From Paracraurococcus ruber (lineage in GTDB: Bacteria > Pseudomonadota > Alphaproteobacteria > Acetobacterales > Acetobacteraceae): 50,268 nucleotides of DNA. Made by a program: the position numbers and the translations under genes. This document shows, one piece after another, positions 1-8,467 of the stretch (the first letter of the stretch is position 1; each line of letters begins with the position of its first letter). The stretch spans positions 1 to 50,268 of the forward strand of contig NZ_SMOA01000018.1 in the NCBI RefSeq assembly GCF_004353985.1, in the 5' to 3' direction. The notes under the pieces are model-generated. The model did no database searches, had not been told where the DNA came from, and worked only from the letters and a program-made list of their open reading frames with translations.

Positions 1-1161
1 GTGGCGGCGCGGCTTGGGCCGTCCCCGCCGGCGCCGGCGCGGCCGCGCGACCGGGGGCGGCGGCTGCGGGTCGGGCTGCTTTCGGGCGGGCTGGGCCAGC
101 ACCCGGTGGGCTGGCTGACCCTGCCGGGGCTGGAGGCGCTGCCGGAGGCGGAATTCGAGCTGGCGGCCTATGCCCTGAAGCCGCGGCAGGATGCGCTGGC
201 GGCGCGGTTCCGCGCCCGCTGCGGCCTGTGGCGCGATGTCGGGCACTTGGATGACGCGGCCCTGGCGGCGCAGATCGCGGCCGACAGCGTCGACATCCTG
301 CTCGATCTCGGCGGCTATGGCGATGGCGGGCGGCCGGGCGTGCTGCAGCAGCGGCCGGCGCCGGTGCAGGTGAAATGGGTGGGCATGCAGAATGCCAGCA
401 TGGGCCTGGGCTGCATCGACTGGATGCTGACCGACCGCTGGGAGACGCCGGCGGGGTTCGAGCGGTTCTACGCCGAGAGGCTACTGCGGCTGCCGGACGG
501 CTATGTCTGCTACCTGCCGCCGCCGGAGGCGCCGCCGGTCGGGCCGCTGCCGGCCCTGGCGCGCGGGCATGTCACCTTCGGCTGCTTCAACAACCTGGCG
601 AAGGTGACGCCGCAGGTTCTGGCGGCCTGGGCGCGGATCCTGGCGGCGCTGCCGCAGGCGAGGCTGGTGCTCCGCACCCATGCCCTGGGAGAGACTGCGA
701 CGCGCGAGCGCGTGCTGGCCCGCATGGTCGGGCTCGGCCTGCCCGCGGACCGCGTGGTGCTGGAAGGCGGGGTGCCGCACCAGGCGCTGCTGGCCGCCTA
801 TGGCGGGATCGACATCGCCCTCGATCCCTTTCCCTATACCGGCGGCCTGACGGTCTGCGAGGCGCTGTGGATGGGCGTCCCTGTGCTGACCCTGGCGGGG
901 GACAGTTTCTGCGGGCGGCATGCGCTGAGCCATCTCAGCAATGTCGGCCTGCCGGACTGGGCGGTGACGGACGCCGAAGCCTACGTCGCCGCGGCCATCG
1001 CCCGGGCGTCCGACCTGCCGGCGCTGGCGGCGCTGCGGGCCGGGCTGCGCGACAGGGTGGCGGCGTCGCCGCTGACCGATGCGGCACACTTCGGCCCGGC
1101 GCTGGCGCAGGCGCTGCGCCGCGCCTGGGGCGAATGGTGCGATGCGGCAACGCCACCGTGA
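1..1161 (+). CDS. SPINDLY-family (GT41, O-GlcNAc transferase-like) glycosyltransferase, C-terminal part, 5' partial
   Basis: The reading frame is open from the first base, so the GTG at base 1 is probably just the window edge and the gene likely starts upstream. The 386 residues seen match the C-terminal catalytic half of bacterial SPINDLY proteins. There is an HPVGW segment near residue 36, an LDLGGYG segment near 100, an FGCFNNLAKVTP segment near 193, and DPFPYTGGLTVCEALWMGVP near 275. These form the nucleotide-sugar-binding GT-B fold. No TPR repeats are visible; they may lie upstream. Such enzymes transfer a sugar from a nucleotide donor to Ser/Thr of proteins, often flagellins, in the cytoplasm. 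A second, full-length homologue with TPRs lies at 6071-8467. Family assignment is firm; donor and acceptor are unknown. Confidence 0.88.
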   Translation: MAARLGPSPPAPARPRDRGRRLRVGLLSGGLGQHPVGWLTLPGLEALPEAEFELAAYALKPRQDALAARFRARCGLWRDVGHLDDAALAAQIAADSVDILLDLGGYGDGGRPGVLQQRPAPVQVKWVGMQNASMGLGCIDWMLTDRWETPAGFERFYAERLLRLPDGYVCYLPPPEAPPVGPLPALARGHVTFGCFNNLAKVTPQVLAAWARILAALPQARLVLRTHALGETATRERVLARMVGLGLPADRVVLEGGVPHQALLAAYGGIDIALDPFPYTGGLTVCEALWMGVPVLTLAGDSFCGRHALSHLSNVGLPDWAVTDAEAYVAAAIARASDLPALAALRAGLRDRVAASPLTDAAHFGPALAQALRRAWGEWCDAATPP

Positions 1162-1222
1162 TGCAACGCCCGGGCGGCTCGGGGCTTAGGCAAAGGAAGC
1201 CCATCGCCCAGGAGCCGGCCGC

Positions 1223-2368
1223 GTGGACGGGACGACGCATGGCGCGGACCCGGCCTGCCGGGTCTGCGGCGCCGGTTTGCAGGAACAGGTGGCCGATCTC
1301 GGCCTTGTGCCCCTGTCGCTGGCGTCGGTGCCGCCGGCCGCGGCCGGGCGGCCGCTCGCCTGCGCCCCGCTGCGCGCCCTGGTCTGCACCGACTGCCGCT
1401 TGGTGCAGACGCCGGGGGCGGAGGTTGCCGCGCCGCTGCCGCCGCTCGGCCCGCAGCACGGCTTCGCCGGGCTGATCGCCACGCGGCTGCGGCTCGGCCC
1501 GGGCACGCCGGTGGCGGCCTTCGATCCTGCCTGCCTCGGCCCCTTCCGCGACCGCGCGATCCCGGCCCGCGCCGTGCCTGCCGGGGCGCGCACCGCGCTG
1601 GCCCTGCGGGAAGCGATGCCGCCGCCGGTGCTGCTCCTCGCCGGGCCGGTGCTGGCGACCGCATCCGACCCGGCGGATGCGCTGGCCGGGGTGCGGGCGC
1701 TGCTGGCGCCGGGCGGCGTCGCGGTCTTCGACCTGCCGGACCTGCTCGGCTGGCTGCGCGGCAACCGCTTCGACCGGCTGGGCCATGCGCTGCGCCTGCT
1801 GCCCTCCGTCCTGGTGGCGGAGATGATGCTGGGGCTGCACGACCTGGTGCCCTTCGCGCTGGAGACGCTGCCGGCGCCGGGCGGCTGGCTGCGCCTGCTG
1901 GTCAGGCATGCCGAGGATGCGACCAAGCCGATCGGCGGCAGCGTGCTGACCCGCCGGGCGGAGGAGCGGGCGGCGGGGCTGGAGGGATCGGCGGCCTATG
2001 CCCGCGCCGCCGTGCAGGTGGCGGAGGCCCGGCTGGCGGTGCTGGACCTGCTGGTGGCGGCGCGGCGGGAGGGCCGGCGGGTCGCCGGCTTCGGGGCCGG
2101 CCCGACCGCGGCGACGCTGGCGGCCGCTTGCGGCCTGGGGCCCGGGCTGCTTGCCGGCACGGTGGACCCCTCGGGGGCGGCGGCCGGGCTGCTGCTGCCG
2201 GGCAGTGCCGTGCCGGTCTGGCCGGCGGCGGCGCTGGCGGTGGCCCAGCCCGACCTCCTGCTGGTGCTGGATGGCACCCCGGCGGCCGAGGTGCGGGCGG
2301 CGCTGGCCGGGCAACCCGGCGCGCCGGGCCGCATCGCCGAGCCGCTGCCGGGCCTGCGCATCGACTGA
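1223..2368 (+). CDS. Degenerate sugar C-methyltransferase homologue (zinc-binding N-terminus, no recognisable SAM motif)
   Basis: 381 residues, GTG start with an AGGAG ribosome site at 1210-1214. The N-terminus carries two CxxC pairs (C12/C15 and C55/C58, the latter in VCTDCRLVQ), matching the zinc-binding domain of NovU/TylC3-type C-methyltransferases and the intact homologue at 10283-11527. The C-terminal half has the Rossmann-like segment of that family (VAGFGAGPTAATLAAA). The central SAM-binding glycine motif, EVASNDGYLL in the intact homologue, is absent; the matching region reads roughly VAAFDPACLG. The gene stays open over 1.1 kb with normal codon use, so it is probably expressed but may not bind SAM conventionally. 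It could be a structural partner or a diverged enzyme. A nested inverted repeat follows the stop. Confidence 0.6.
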   Translation: MDGTTHGADPACRVCGAGLQEQVADLGLVPLSLASVPPAAAGRPLACAPLRALVCTDCRLVQTPGAEVAAPLPPLGPQHGFAGLIATRLRLGPGTPVAAFDPACLGPFRDRAIPARAVPAGARTALALREAMPPPVLLLAGPVLATASDPADALAGVRALLAPGGVAVFDLPDLLGWLRGNRFDRLGHALRLLPSVLVAEMMLGLHDLVPFALETLPAPGGWLRLLVRHAEDATKPIGGSVLTRRAEERAAGLEGSAAYARAAVQVAEARLAVLDLLVAARREGRRVAGFGAGPTAATLAAACGLGPGLLAGTVDPSGAAAGLLLPGSAVPVWPAAALAVAQPDLLLVLDGTPAAEVRAALAGQPGAPGRIAEPLPGLRID

Positions 2369-2918
2369 GGGACGCGCCGGCCGGCCAAAGGGCCGACGGG
2401 CAGGATCGGCAGGTCCGGCGCGTCAGCGCCATGCTGTCGGCCCGCGGGTCCGGGATGCCGGCCCCAGGGGGGCAGCCCGGGATCGGTCCCGCGCGGCCCG
2501 CGCCCGCAGCCGGATGCGGGCGCCGCACCCCGGCATGGGTCGGAGCCGGCTGCGCCGACAGCGCGGCCGCGGGGCGATGGGATCCTGCACGCCCCCCCGC
2601 GCGGCACGAGCGGTTGCCCGGGCGGGGCGGCCGGTGCCGTGGGGTCGGGACCGCAATGCGGATCGCCGCCCGCCACCGTGCCGCCAGGGCGCCGCGGCAG
2701 GCTCATTTGCCCGTGACCCGTGCCGGGGCTGGGCTGGCCGCCCCCGCCTTTCGGCGGGCTGGCCAGGGCCGCGACCCTCGCCACATGCTCGGTCCGGGCC
2801 GCGTCCCGCCCGGCGCTAACCTGTTGCCGCGGCGCCGCGAAACGCCAGGATGGCTGGCGGAACCTTGGACGGCGGATCGCTTTCCGTCCCGAGCAAGCCG
2901 GAACGAGCAGGAGGGGGC
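2369..2918. other. 550-base intergenic region without a recognisable gene
   Basis: Apart from the inverted repeat at its left end I see no gene here. The open frames crossing it are Arg/Pro/Gly-rich, have no ribosome site and resemble no family. The right end holds the egtB ribosome-binding site (GCAGGAGGG, 2907-2914). A promoter for egtBD presumably lies in this stretch, but no convincing -35/-10 pair stands out. Confidence 0.5.
2371..2424. terminator. Nested inverted repeat after the methyltransferase-like gene, possible terminator
   Basis: Perfect 10-base arms GACGCGCCGG (2371-2380) and CCGGCGCGTC (2415-2424) enclose an inner CGGCC-AAAG-GGCCG hairpin (2382-2395). It begins two bases after the stop at 2368. 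No T-run follows, so intrinsic termination is uncertain; it may be an mRNA-stabilising or Rho-associated structure. Confidence 0.4.
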
Positions 2919-4130
2919 ATGAACCTGATCCAGACCCGCGGCCCCGCCGGCAGGGCGGGCAGCGCGCCCGTGGCCGCGCGCTACGCCGCGGTGCGCGGAC
3001 GGACCGAGGCGCTGGCCGCGCCGCTTTCGGCCGAGGACCAATGCATACAGTCGATGCCGGATGCCAGCCCGGCGAAGTGGCACCGGGCCCATACCACCTG
3101 GTTCTTCGAGACCTTCCTGCTGGTGCCGCACCTGGCGGGCTATCGGCGGTTCGACGACCGGTTCGGCTTCCTCTTCAACTCCTACTACGAGGCGGCGGGG
3201 CCGCGGCATGCCCGGCCGCGGCGTGGGATGCTCACGCGGCCCTCGGCCGCCGAGGTCACCGATTATCGGGCGCATGTCGACGAGGGCATGGCGGCGCTGC
3301 TGCGCGACCCCTTGCCGGAGGCGGCGGTGCTGGTCGAGCTTGGCCTGCAGCATGAGGAGCAGCACCAGGAATTGCTGCTGACCGACATCCTGCACGCCTT
3401 GTCGCAGAATCCGCTCCTGCCGCCCTACGACCCCGACTGGCGGGAACCGCCGGCGGCGACCGGCGAGGCCGGCTGGCTCACCCTGCCGGAAGGGCTGGCG
3501 GAGATCGGCCATGCCGGCCCGGGCTTCGCCTTCGACAACGAGGCGCCGCGCCACCGGACCTGGGTCGCCGGCTGCCGGGTGGCGGACCGGCTGGTGTCGA
3601 ACGGCGCCTGGCTCGCCTTCATGGCGGAGGGCGGCTACCGCACCCCGACCCTCTGGATGAGCGAGGGCTGGGCGGCCTGTGCCGCCGAGGGCTGGGAGGC
3701 GCCGCTGCACTGGCACCGGCGCGGCGAGGGCTGGATGCAGTATACGCCGAATGGCCTCCGCCCGCTCGACCCTGCGGCGCCGGTCCGCCACATCTCCTGG
3801 TACGAGGCCGAGGCCTTCGCGCGGTGGGCCGGGAAGCGGCTGCCGACGGAGCAGGAATGGGAGGTGGCGAGCGCCTTGCCCGGCTTCCGCGACGCCACCG
3901 GCATCGGCTGGCAATGGACCAACAGCGCCTACCTCCCCTATCCGGGCTTCCGGCCCTGGGAGGGCGCGGTCGGCGAGTACAACGGCAAGTTCATGATCAA
4001 CCAGATGGTCCTGCGCGGCGGGTCGCTGGCGACGCCGCCCGGCCATGCGCGGCCGAGCTATCGCAATTTCTTCCCGCCCGGCGCCCGCTGGCAGTTCAGC
4101 GCAGTGCGCCTGGCGGAGGATGCGCCTTGA
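2919..4130 (+). CDS. egtB: Ergothioneine biosynthesis protein EgtB (hercynine sulfoxide synthase)
   Basis: 403 residues from the ATG at 2919, chosen because GCAGGAGGG sits just upstream; an in-frame ATG at 2850 has no such site. EgtB is a non-haem iron enzyme that joins hercynine to a thiol (gamma-glutamylcysteine or cysteine) with oxygen to form a sulfoxide. The N-terminal DinB-like domain shows WHRAHTTWFFE (H55, H58, E64) and HEEQH (H145, H149), which supply the iron-binding histidines. The C-terminal half is the formylglycine-generating-enzyme-like fold, with ISWYEAEAFARWAGKRLPTE and VLRGGS followed by SYRNFFPP. Length is normal for the family. The stop overlaps the egtD start. No sulfoxide lyase gene is nearby, so the last step must be encoded elsewhere. 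Confidence 0.95.
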   Translation: MNLIQTRGPAGRAGSAPVAARYAAVRGRTEALAAPLSAEDQCIQSMPDASPAKWHRAHTTWFFETFLLVPHLAGYRRFDDRFGFLFNSYYEAAGPRHARPRRGMLTRPSAAEVTDYRAHVDEGMAALLRDPLPEAAVLVELGLQHEEQHQELLLTDILHALSQNPLLPPYDPDWREPPAATGEAGWLTLPEGLAEIGHAGPGFAFDNEAPRHRTWVAGCRVADRLVSNGAWLAFMAEGGYRTPTLWMSEGWAACAAEGWEAPLHWHRRGEGWMQYTPNGLRPLDPAAPVRHISWYEAEAFARWAGKRLPTEQEWEVASALPGFRDATGIGWQWTNSAYLPYPGFRPWEGAVGEYNGKFMINQMVLRGGSLATPPGHARPSYRNFFPPGARWQFSAVRLAEDAP

Positions 4131-5065
4131 GCGGCGAGGCTGCCCAGCGGGTCGCGCTGATCGCCGACGCGGTCACGGGCCTGTCCGCGGTCCCGAAGAC
4201 CCTGCCCTGCAAATGGCTCTACGATGCCGCGGGGGCGGACCTGTTCGAGGCGATCACCCGGTTGCCCGAATACTACCCGACGCGGACCGAGGTGGGGATC
4301 CTGACCGACCAGGCGGATGCGATCGCGGCGGCGATCGGGCCCGGCGCGGCGGTGGTGGAATTCGGCCCGGGCGACGGCGCCAAGGCGGAATTGCTGCTGG
4401 CCGCGCTGCCGGCGCCGGCCGCCTATGTGCCGGTGGACATCGCGCCGGAATGGCTGGAGGCGGCGGCCAGCCGCATTGCCGCGGCGCGGCCGGGCCTGCC
4501 GGTGCTGCCGGTGGTGGCGGATTTCGCGCAGCCCTTCGCCCTGCCGGCGCGGCTGGGCGCGGCGCCGCGGCTGGGCTTCTTCCCCGGCTCGACCATCGGC
4601 AATTTCGAACCGGGCGAAGCGACCCTCTTCTTGCGCCGGGCGCGGGAGACGCTGGGGCGCGGCGCGCGGATGCTGCTGGGCGCCGACCTGGTGAAGGACG
4701 CGGCGGTGCTGGAGGCGGCCTATGACGACGCCGCCGGCGTGACGGCGGGGTTCAACCTGAACCTGCTGCGCCGGCTGAACCGGGAGGCCGGGGCGGATTT
4801 CGACCTGGGCGGCTTCCGCCATCGCGCCGTGTGGAATGCGGCGGCGGAGCGGGTGGAGATGCACCTGGTGGCGCAACGCGCCCAGACGGTGCGGCTGGCC
4901 GGCCGCGAATTCCGCTTCGCCGAGGGCGAGACCATCCACACCGAGAACAGCCACAAATACCGCCCCGAGCGCCTGCGCGGCCTGGCGGAAGCGGCCGGCT
5001 GGCGCGCCGCCACGATGTGGACCGACGAGCGGGCCTGGTTCTCGGTCTGGCTCTTGGAAGGCTGA
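4127..5065 (+). CDS. egtD: L-histidine N(alpha)-methyltransferase EgtD
   Basis: 312 residues. EgtD trimethylates histidine to hercynine using SAM, the first ergothioneine step. The family motifs are clear: SAM loop EFGPGDGAK near residue 79, the signature FPGSTIGNFEP near 152-162, and the C-terminal ENSHKY segment. The start is a TTG at 4127-4129 that overlaps the egtB stop (TTGA) and follows GGAGGA at 4115-4120. No in-frame ATG or GTG lies near the expected N-terminus, and the first residues then read (M)SGEAAQRVALIAD. The overlap implies translational coupling with egtB. Confidence is very high for function and good for the start. Confidence 0.95.
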   Translation: MSGEAAQRVALIADAVTGLSAVPKTLPCKWLYDAAGADLFEAITRLPEYYPTRTEVGILTDQADAIAAAIGPGAAVVEFGPGDGAKAELLLAALPAPAAYVPVDIAPEWLEAAASRIAAARPGLPVLPVVADFAQPFALPARLGAAPRLGFFPGSTIGNFEPGEATLFLRRARETLGRGARMLLGADLVKDAAVLEAAYDDAAGVTAGFNLNLLRRLNREAGADFDLGGFRHRAVWNAAAERVEMHLVAQRAQTVRLAGREFRFAEGETIHTENSHKYRPERLRGLAEAAGWRAATMWTDERAWFSVWLLEG

Positions 5066-5107
5066 TCCCTGGCTTCCGAAGGCCTTCCGGCCTGCGGCGG
5101 CGGGAGC

Positions 5108-5132
5108 GCGAGGGAGGCAGAGCCTCCCTCGC
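5108..5132. terminator. Perfect 11-bp stem-loop between egtD and the GDPD gene
   Basis: Left arm GCGAGGGAGGC (5108-5118), loop AGA, right arm GCCTCCCTCGC (5122-5132), all 11 pairs perfect. It lies 43 bases after the egtD stop and 20 bases before the next start. No T-run follows. It may terminate or attenuate egtBD transcription, or be a dispersed palindromic repeat. Confidence 0.5.
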
Positions 5133-5152
5133 AAATGTGGTAGTCGGGCGCC

Positions 5153-5884
5153 ATGCAGACCGACATCGCCAGCCACCGCGGCGGCGCCTTCCTCTGGCCC
5201 GAGAACAGCCTCCTCGCCTTCCGCGAGGCCCTGGCCCTGCCGGCCGAGCAGCTCGAGCTCGACGTGCATCTTTCGGCCGATGGCGAGGTCGTGGTCATCC
5301 ATGACGCCACGCTGGACCGCACCACGGATGCGCGCGGCCCCGTCCGGGACCGGTCGCTGGCGGCGCTGCGCGGGGTGCGGGTAAAGGGCACCGGCGGGGA
5401 GCCGCCGCCAACCCTGGCGGAGGCCGCGGCGCTGGTGGCCGCGACCGGCCGCATCCTGCGGCTGGAGGTGAAGGCGGACGGGGAGGGGCGGCCCTATCCC
5501 GGCATCGTCCCCGCCTGCCTGGCCGTGCTGGACGCGGCCGGGCTGCGCGGCCGCACCGTGGCGATGAGTTTCCAGCCCCTGACCATGGCCGAATTCGCCG
5601 CCGCCGGCGGGCTGCTGCGGCGCGTCCTGTTGCTGGAGGCGAAGCCTTTTCGGGGCATGGGCCTGCCCGGCGCCGTCGCCCTGGCACGCGGCTGCGGGGC
5701 GGAGGAGATCGGGCTGCCGGTCGGCGAATTGGACGCGGATGCGGTGGCGGGCTTCCGGGCGGCGGGCCTGGCGGTCGGCGCCTGGGGGGCCAACGACGCG
5801 GCGACGATCCGGCACGGCCTGGCGCTGGGGCTCGATGCCATCGCCACCGACGACCCGCCCCTGGCCCTGCGGCTGCGCGGCTGA
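5153..5884 (+). CDS. Glycerophosphodiester phosphodiesterase family protein
   Basis: 243 residues, ATG start without a strong ribosome site. GDPDs hydrolyse glycerophosphodiesters to sn-glycerol-3-phosphate and an alcohol. The catalytic pattern is present: SHRGG near residue 8, PENS near 18, ELDVHLSADGEVVVIHD near 35-50 with the metal-binding Glu and Asp and the second catalytic His, then RLEVKADG near 104. The C-terminus keeps GVDAIATDDP-like residues (GLDAIATDDPPLAL). There is no signal peptide, so it probably acts in the cytoplasm on imported or recycled diesters. It is short, as is usual for UgpQ-like forms. It is separated from egtD by a hairpin and is not obviously part of that operon. 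Confidence 0.92.
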   Translation: MQTDIASHRGGAFLWPENSLLAFREALALPAEQLELDVHLSADGEVVVIHDATLDRTTDARGPVRDRSLAALRGVRVKGTGGEPPPTLAEAAALVAATGRILRLEVKADGEGRPYPGIVPACLAVLDAAGLRGRTVAMSFQPLTMAEFAAAGGLLRRVLLLEAKPFRGMGLPGAVALARGCGAEEIGLPVGELDADAVAGFRAAGLAVGAWGANDAATIRHGLALGLDAIATDDPPLALRLRG

Positions 5885-6070
5885 GCCCGCGGGCGTTGCG
5901 ACGCGAGGCGGCGGCGATCTAAACCGGCAGGCGAACCAGCGATGGCCTCGGGGCGCCGGCAAGGCGCATCAAGCCATTGGCAATCTCGGCTGCCCAGAAC
6001 CCGCCGGCGCCCAGACCTGGGCCGGGCGGCGAGGCGGCATGACCGAATCGCCCCCGCCGCGAGAGACCGG

Positions 6071-8467
6071 ATGACGCCGCAGCAGAAACCCGCCCCAGGA
6101 GTCGCCAAGGCATCCCCCGCCGGCCGTCCCGCCGCGGCCGCGCCCCGCCTGCCGGAAGCCGAGTTGCGGGCGCGACTGGCGGCGGCCCCGGGCGATGCCG
6201 GGCTGTGGCAGCAGCTCGGGCAGCTCTGCCTCGAGACCGGGCGCCCGGCGGAGGCGGCGGAGGCCTTCGGCAAGGCCATCGCGGCCGGTGCCTCGCCCTT
6301 CCTGCTCGCCGTGCCGCAGGCCCTGGCGCTGAGCAATGCCGGGCGGGTGGAGGAGGCGGTGGCGGTCGCCGCCGCGGTGCGGGCGAAGCGGCCGAAGGAT
6401 TTCGCGCTGGCCAATCTGCACGGGGTGATGCTGAAGCGCGCCGGCCGGCTGCAGGACGCGCTACCGGTGCTGGAGCAGGCGCGCAAGCTGGATCCGCGCG
6501 CCGCGTCCGCCTGCCAGAACCTGGGCAACACCTACGACCAGCTGGGCCGCTTCGCGGAGGCGGTGGCAGCCTACCAGGCCGGGGTGCGGCTGGAGCCGAA
6601 GAACGGCAACCTGCACCGGCTGCTGGGCCGCGCCCAGCGGGCCGGAGGCGATCCCCGCGCCGCGCTGCTGAGCTTCGAGCGCTGCGTCACCTTCGAACCC
6701 GCCGGGCTGGACGGCTGGACCGACCTAGTCGGCACGCTGCTGCTGCTGGGCGAGACCGAGAAGGCCTTCGCGGCGCTGGAGCGGGCGCGCCGCGCCAGGC
6801 CGGGCGACGCGGCCGTGGACCTGCTGCAGGCGCGGGTCTGCCTGCAGCTCGGCCGGCGGGAGGAGGCGCTGGCGATCGCCGAGCGGGCGGCGGCCGCCAG
6901 CCCCGGCGACCCGGTGCTGGCGCTGCTGCTGGCCCGCATCCATGGCGACGGCAACCTGCGCGCCGCCAATGCGGCGCTGCGCCAGGGGGTGGAGGCGAAT
7001 CCGGGCAACCTGCAGCTCGCCACCGCCCTGGTCGAGAACCTGGCGCGCAGCCGCTACGACGACGAGGCGGCGCATATCCAGGAAGGCTATGAGCGCGCCT
7101 GCGCCCTGCTGGCGGCCGATCCGGGCGGTGTGCAGCGCCATGCCAAGCCGCTGCGCACCGTCTTCATGCGCGTGCTGGACCATGACCGGCTGGACGCGAC
7201 CGGCACGCTGGCGGAGCTTGCGCCGCGCTGGATGGGCGATGGCGACATCGCCGCCCTGCATTACGAGCTGGGGCGGGTGGAGACGCTGGAGGATCGGCGG
7301 CAGGTCGTCGCCTGGCACCGGCAATGGGGCCAGCGGGAGGAACGCGGGATCGCGCCGGTGACCGTCCCGGCCCTGCCGGCGATCGGCACGGGCCGGCGGC
7401 TGCGGATCGGCTTCATGTCCTCCGACCTGCGGGACCACCCCGTCAGCTATTTCGCCATCCCGCTGCTGGAGCGCTTCGACCGCGACCGCTTCGAGGTCTA
7501 CTGCTATTCCTTCTACGAGCGCGAGAAGGACGCCGTGCAGGCGCATATCGAGCGGCAGGTGACCGGCTTCCGCTGGTGGCCGCGACTGCCGGCGGCGCAG
7601 GCGGCGGAGCGCATCGCCGAGGATGCGCTCGACATCCTGTTCGAGCTCGGCGGCACCACGGCGATGAACAAGCTGCAGGTGATGGCCTATCGCCCCGCCC
7701 GCATCGGCGCGAGCTGGCTGGGCTACCCGCATTCGGCGGGGCTGGAACGCATCGACTACATCCTGGTCGACCCCTACCTGAAGCCGTCCGAGCCCGGGCT
7801 GCTGATCGAGCAGCCCTTCGAGATGCCGGAGACCTGGGTGACGCTGGGCAATGTCGGCTTCCGGCCCGTGCCGATCGAGGAGGCGCTGCCGGAGGAGCGC
7901 CGCGGGTACCTGACCTTCGGCACCATGAACAACCCCTACAAATTCACCCGCGCCTGCCTGGATGCCTGGGCGGCGGTGCTGCGGGCCGTGCCCGGCTCGC
8001 GCTTCCTCTTCGTCCGGCCGGAGGCGCGGACCCGGGCCTTCGTCGAGAATGCCCGGGCCGGCTTCGCCGCGCGTGACGTGGACCCGGACCGGCTGGAATT
8101 CATCGGCGTGCGCGGCACCCATCTGCCGCACTACAACTCCATCGACATCGCGCTGGACAGCCTGCCGCATGTCGGCGGCACCACCACCTGCGAGACGCTG
8201 TGGATGGGCGTGCCCTGCGTCTCGCTGGTCGGGCCCGGCTTCCCGGAGCGGCTCAGCTATTCCAACCTGTCGAATGCCGGTCTCGGCGACCTCGCGGTGT
8301 TCAGCGTGGAGGATTACGTGCAGGCGGCGGCGGCGCTGGCGCAGGACCGGGCCCGCCGGCGTGCCCTGCGGCACGGCTTGCGCGACATGATCCGCGCCAA
8401 CCCGCTGGGCCAGGCCGACCGCTTCGTGCAGGGCTTCTACGCGCAATGCGCCGAGGTGGCGCGGTGA
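6071..8467 (+). CDS. TPR-containing SPINDLY-family (GT41) glycosyltransferase
   Basis: 798 residues from the ATG at 6071; an upstream in-frame ATG at 5942 would add 43 residues of Arg-rich, unrelated-looking sequence. After a short Pro/Ala-rich start, TPR helices run from about residue 30 to 330 (for example NLGNTYDQLGRFAEAVAAYQ). The GT41 catalytic region follows from about 435, with DHPVSYF, FELGGTT, LTFGTMNNPYKF, and DSLPHVGGTTTCETLWMGVP near 697-716. The protein probably O-glycosylates a cytoplasmic protein, recognised by its TPR groove. Its stop overlaps the rfbF start (GTGA), tying it to the CDP-sugar pathway that follows. Flagellin or another surface protein is a reasonable acceptor guess only. 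Confidence 0.93.
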   Translation: MTPQQKPAPGVAKASPAGRPAAAAPRLPEAELRARLAAAPGDAGLWQQLGQLCLETGRPAEAAEAFGKAIAAGASPFLLAVPQALALSNAGRVEEAVAVAAAVRAKRPKDFALANLHGVMLKRAGRLQDALPVLEQARKLDPRAASACQNLGNTYDQLGRFAEAVAAYQAGVRLEPKNGNLHRLLGRAQRAGGDPRAALLSFERCVTFEPAGLDGWTDLVGTLLLLGETEKAFAALERARRARPGDAAVDLLQARVCLQLGRREEALAIAERAAAASPGDPVLALLLARIHGDGNLRAANAALRQGVEANPGNLQLATALVENLARSRYDDEAAHIQEGYERACALLAADPGGVQRHAKPLRTVFMRVLDHDRLDATGTLAELAPRWMGDGDIAALHYELGRVETLEDRRQVVAWHRQWGQREERGIAPVTVPALPAIGTGRRLRIGFMSSDLRDHPVSYFAIPLLERFDRDRFEVYCYSFYEREKDAVQAHIERQVTGFRWWPRLPAAQAAERIAEDALDILFELGGTTAMNKLQVMAYRPARIGASWLGYPHSAGLERIDYILVDPYLKPSEPGLLIEQPFEMPETWVTLGNVGFRPVPIEEALPEERRGYLTFGTMNNPYKFTRACLDAWAAVLRAVPGSRFLFVRPEARTRAFVENARAGFAARDVDPDRLEFIGVRGTHLPHYNSIDIALDSLPHVGGTTTCETLWMGVPCVSLVGPGFPERLSYSNLSNAGLGDLAVFSVEDYVQAAAALAQDRARRRALRHGLRDMIRANPLGQADRFVQGFYAQCAEVAR

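Noticed and set aside
1-3. GTG at the first base as a true start codon
   Set aside because: It coincides with the window edge, has no observable ribosome site, and SPINDLY proteins normally have TPRs before this domain.
4058-5962. 634-codon minus-strand frame
   Set aside because: Antisense to egtD and the GDPD gene; no family resemblance.
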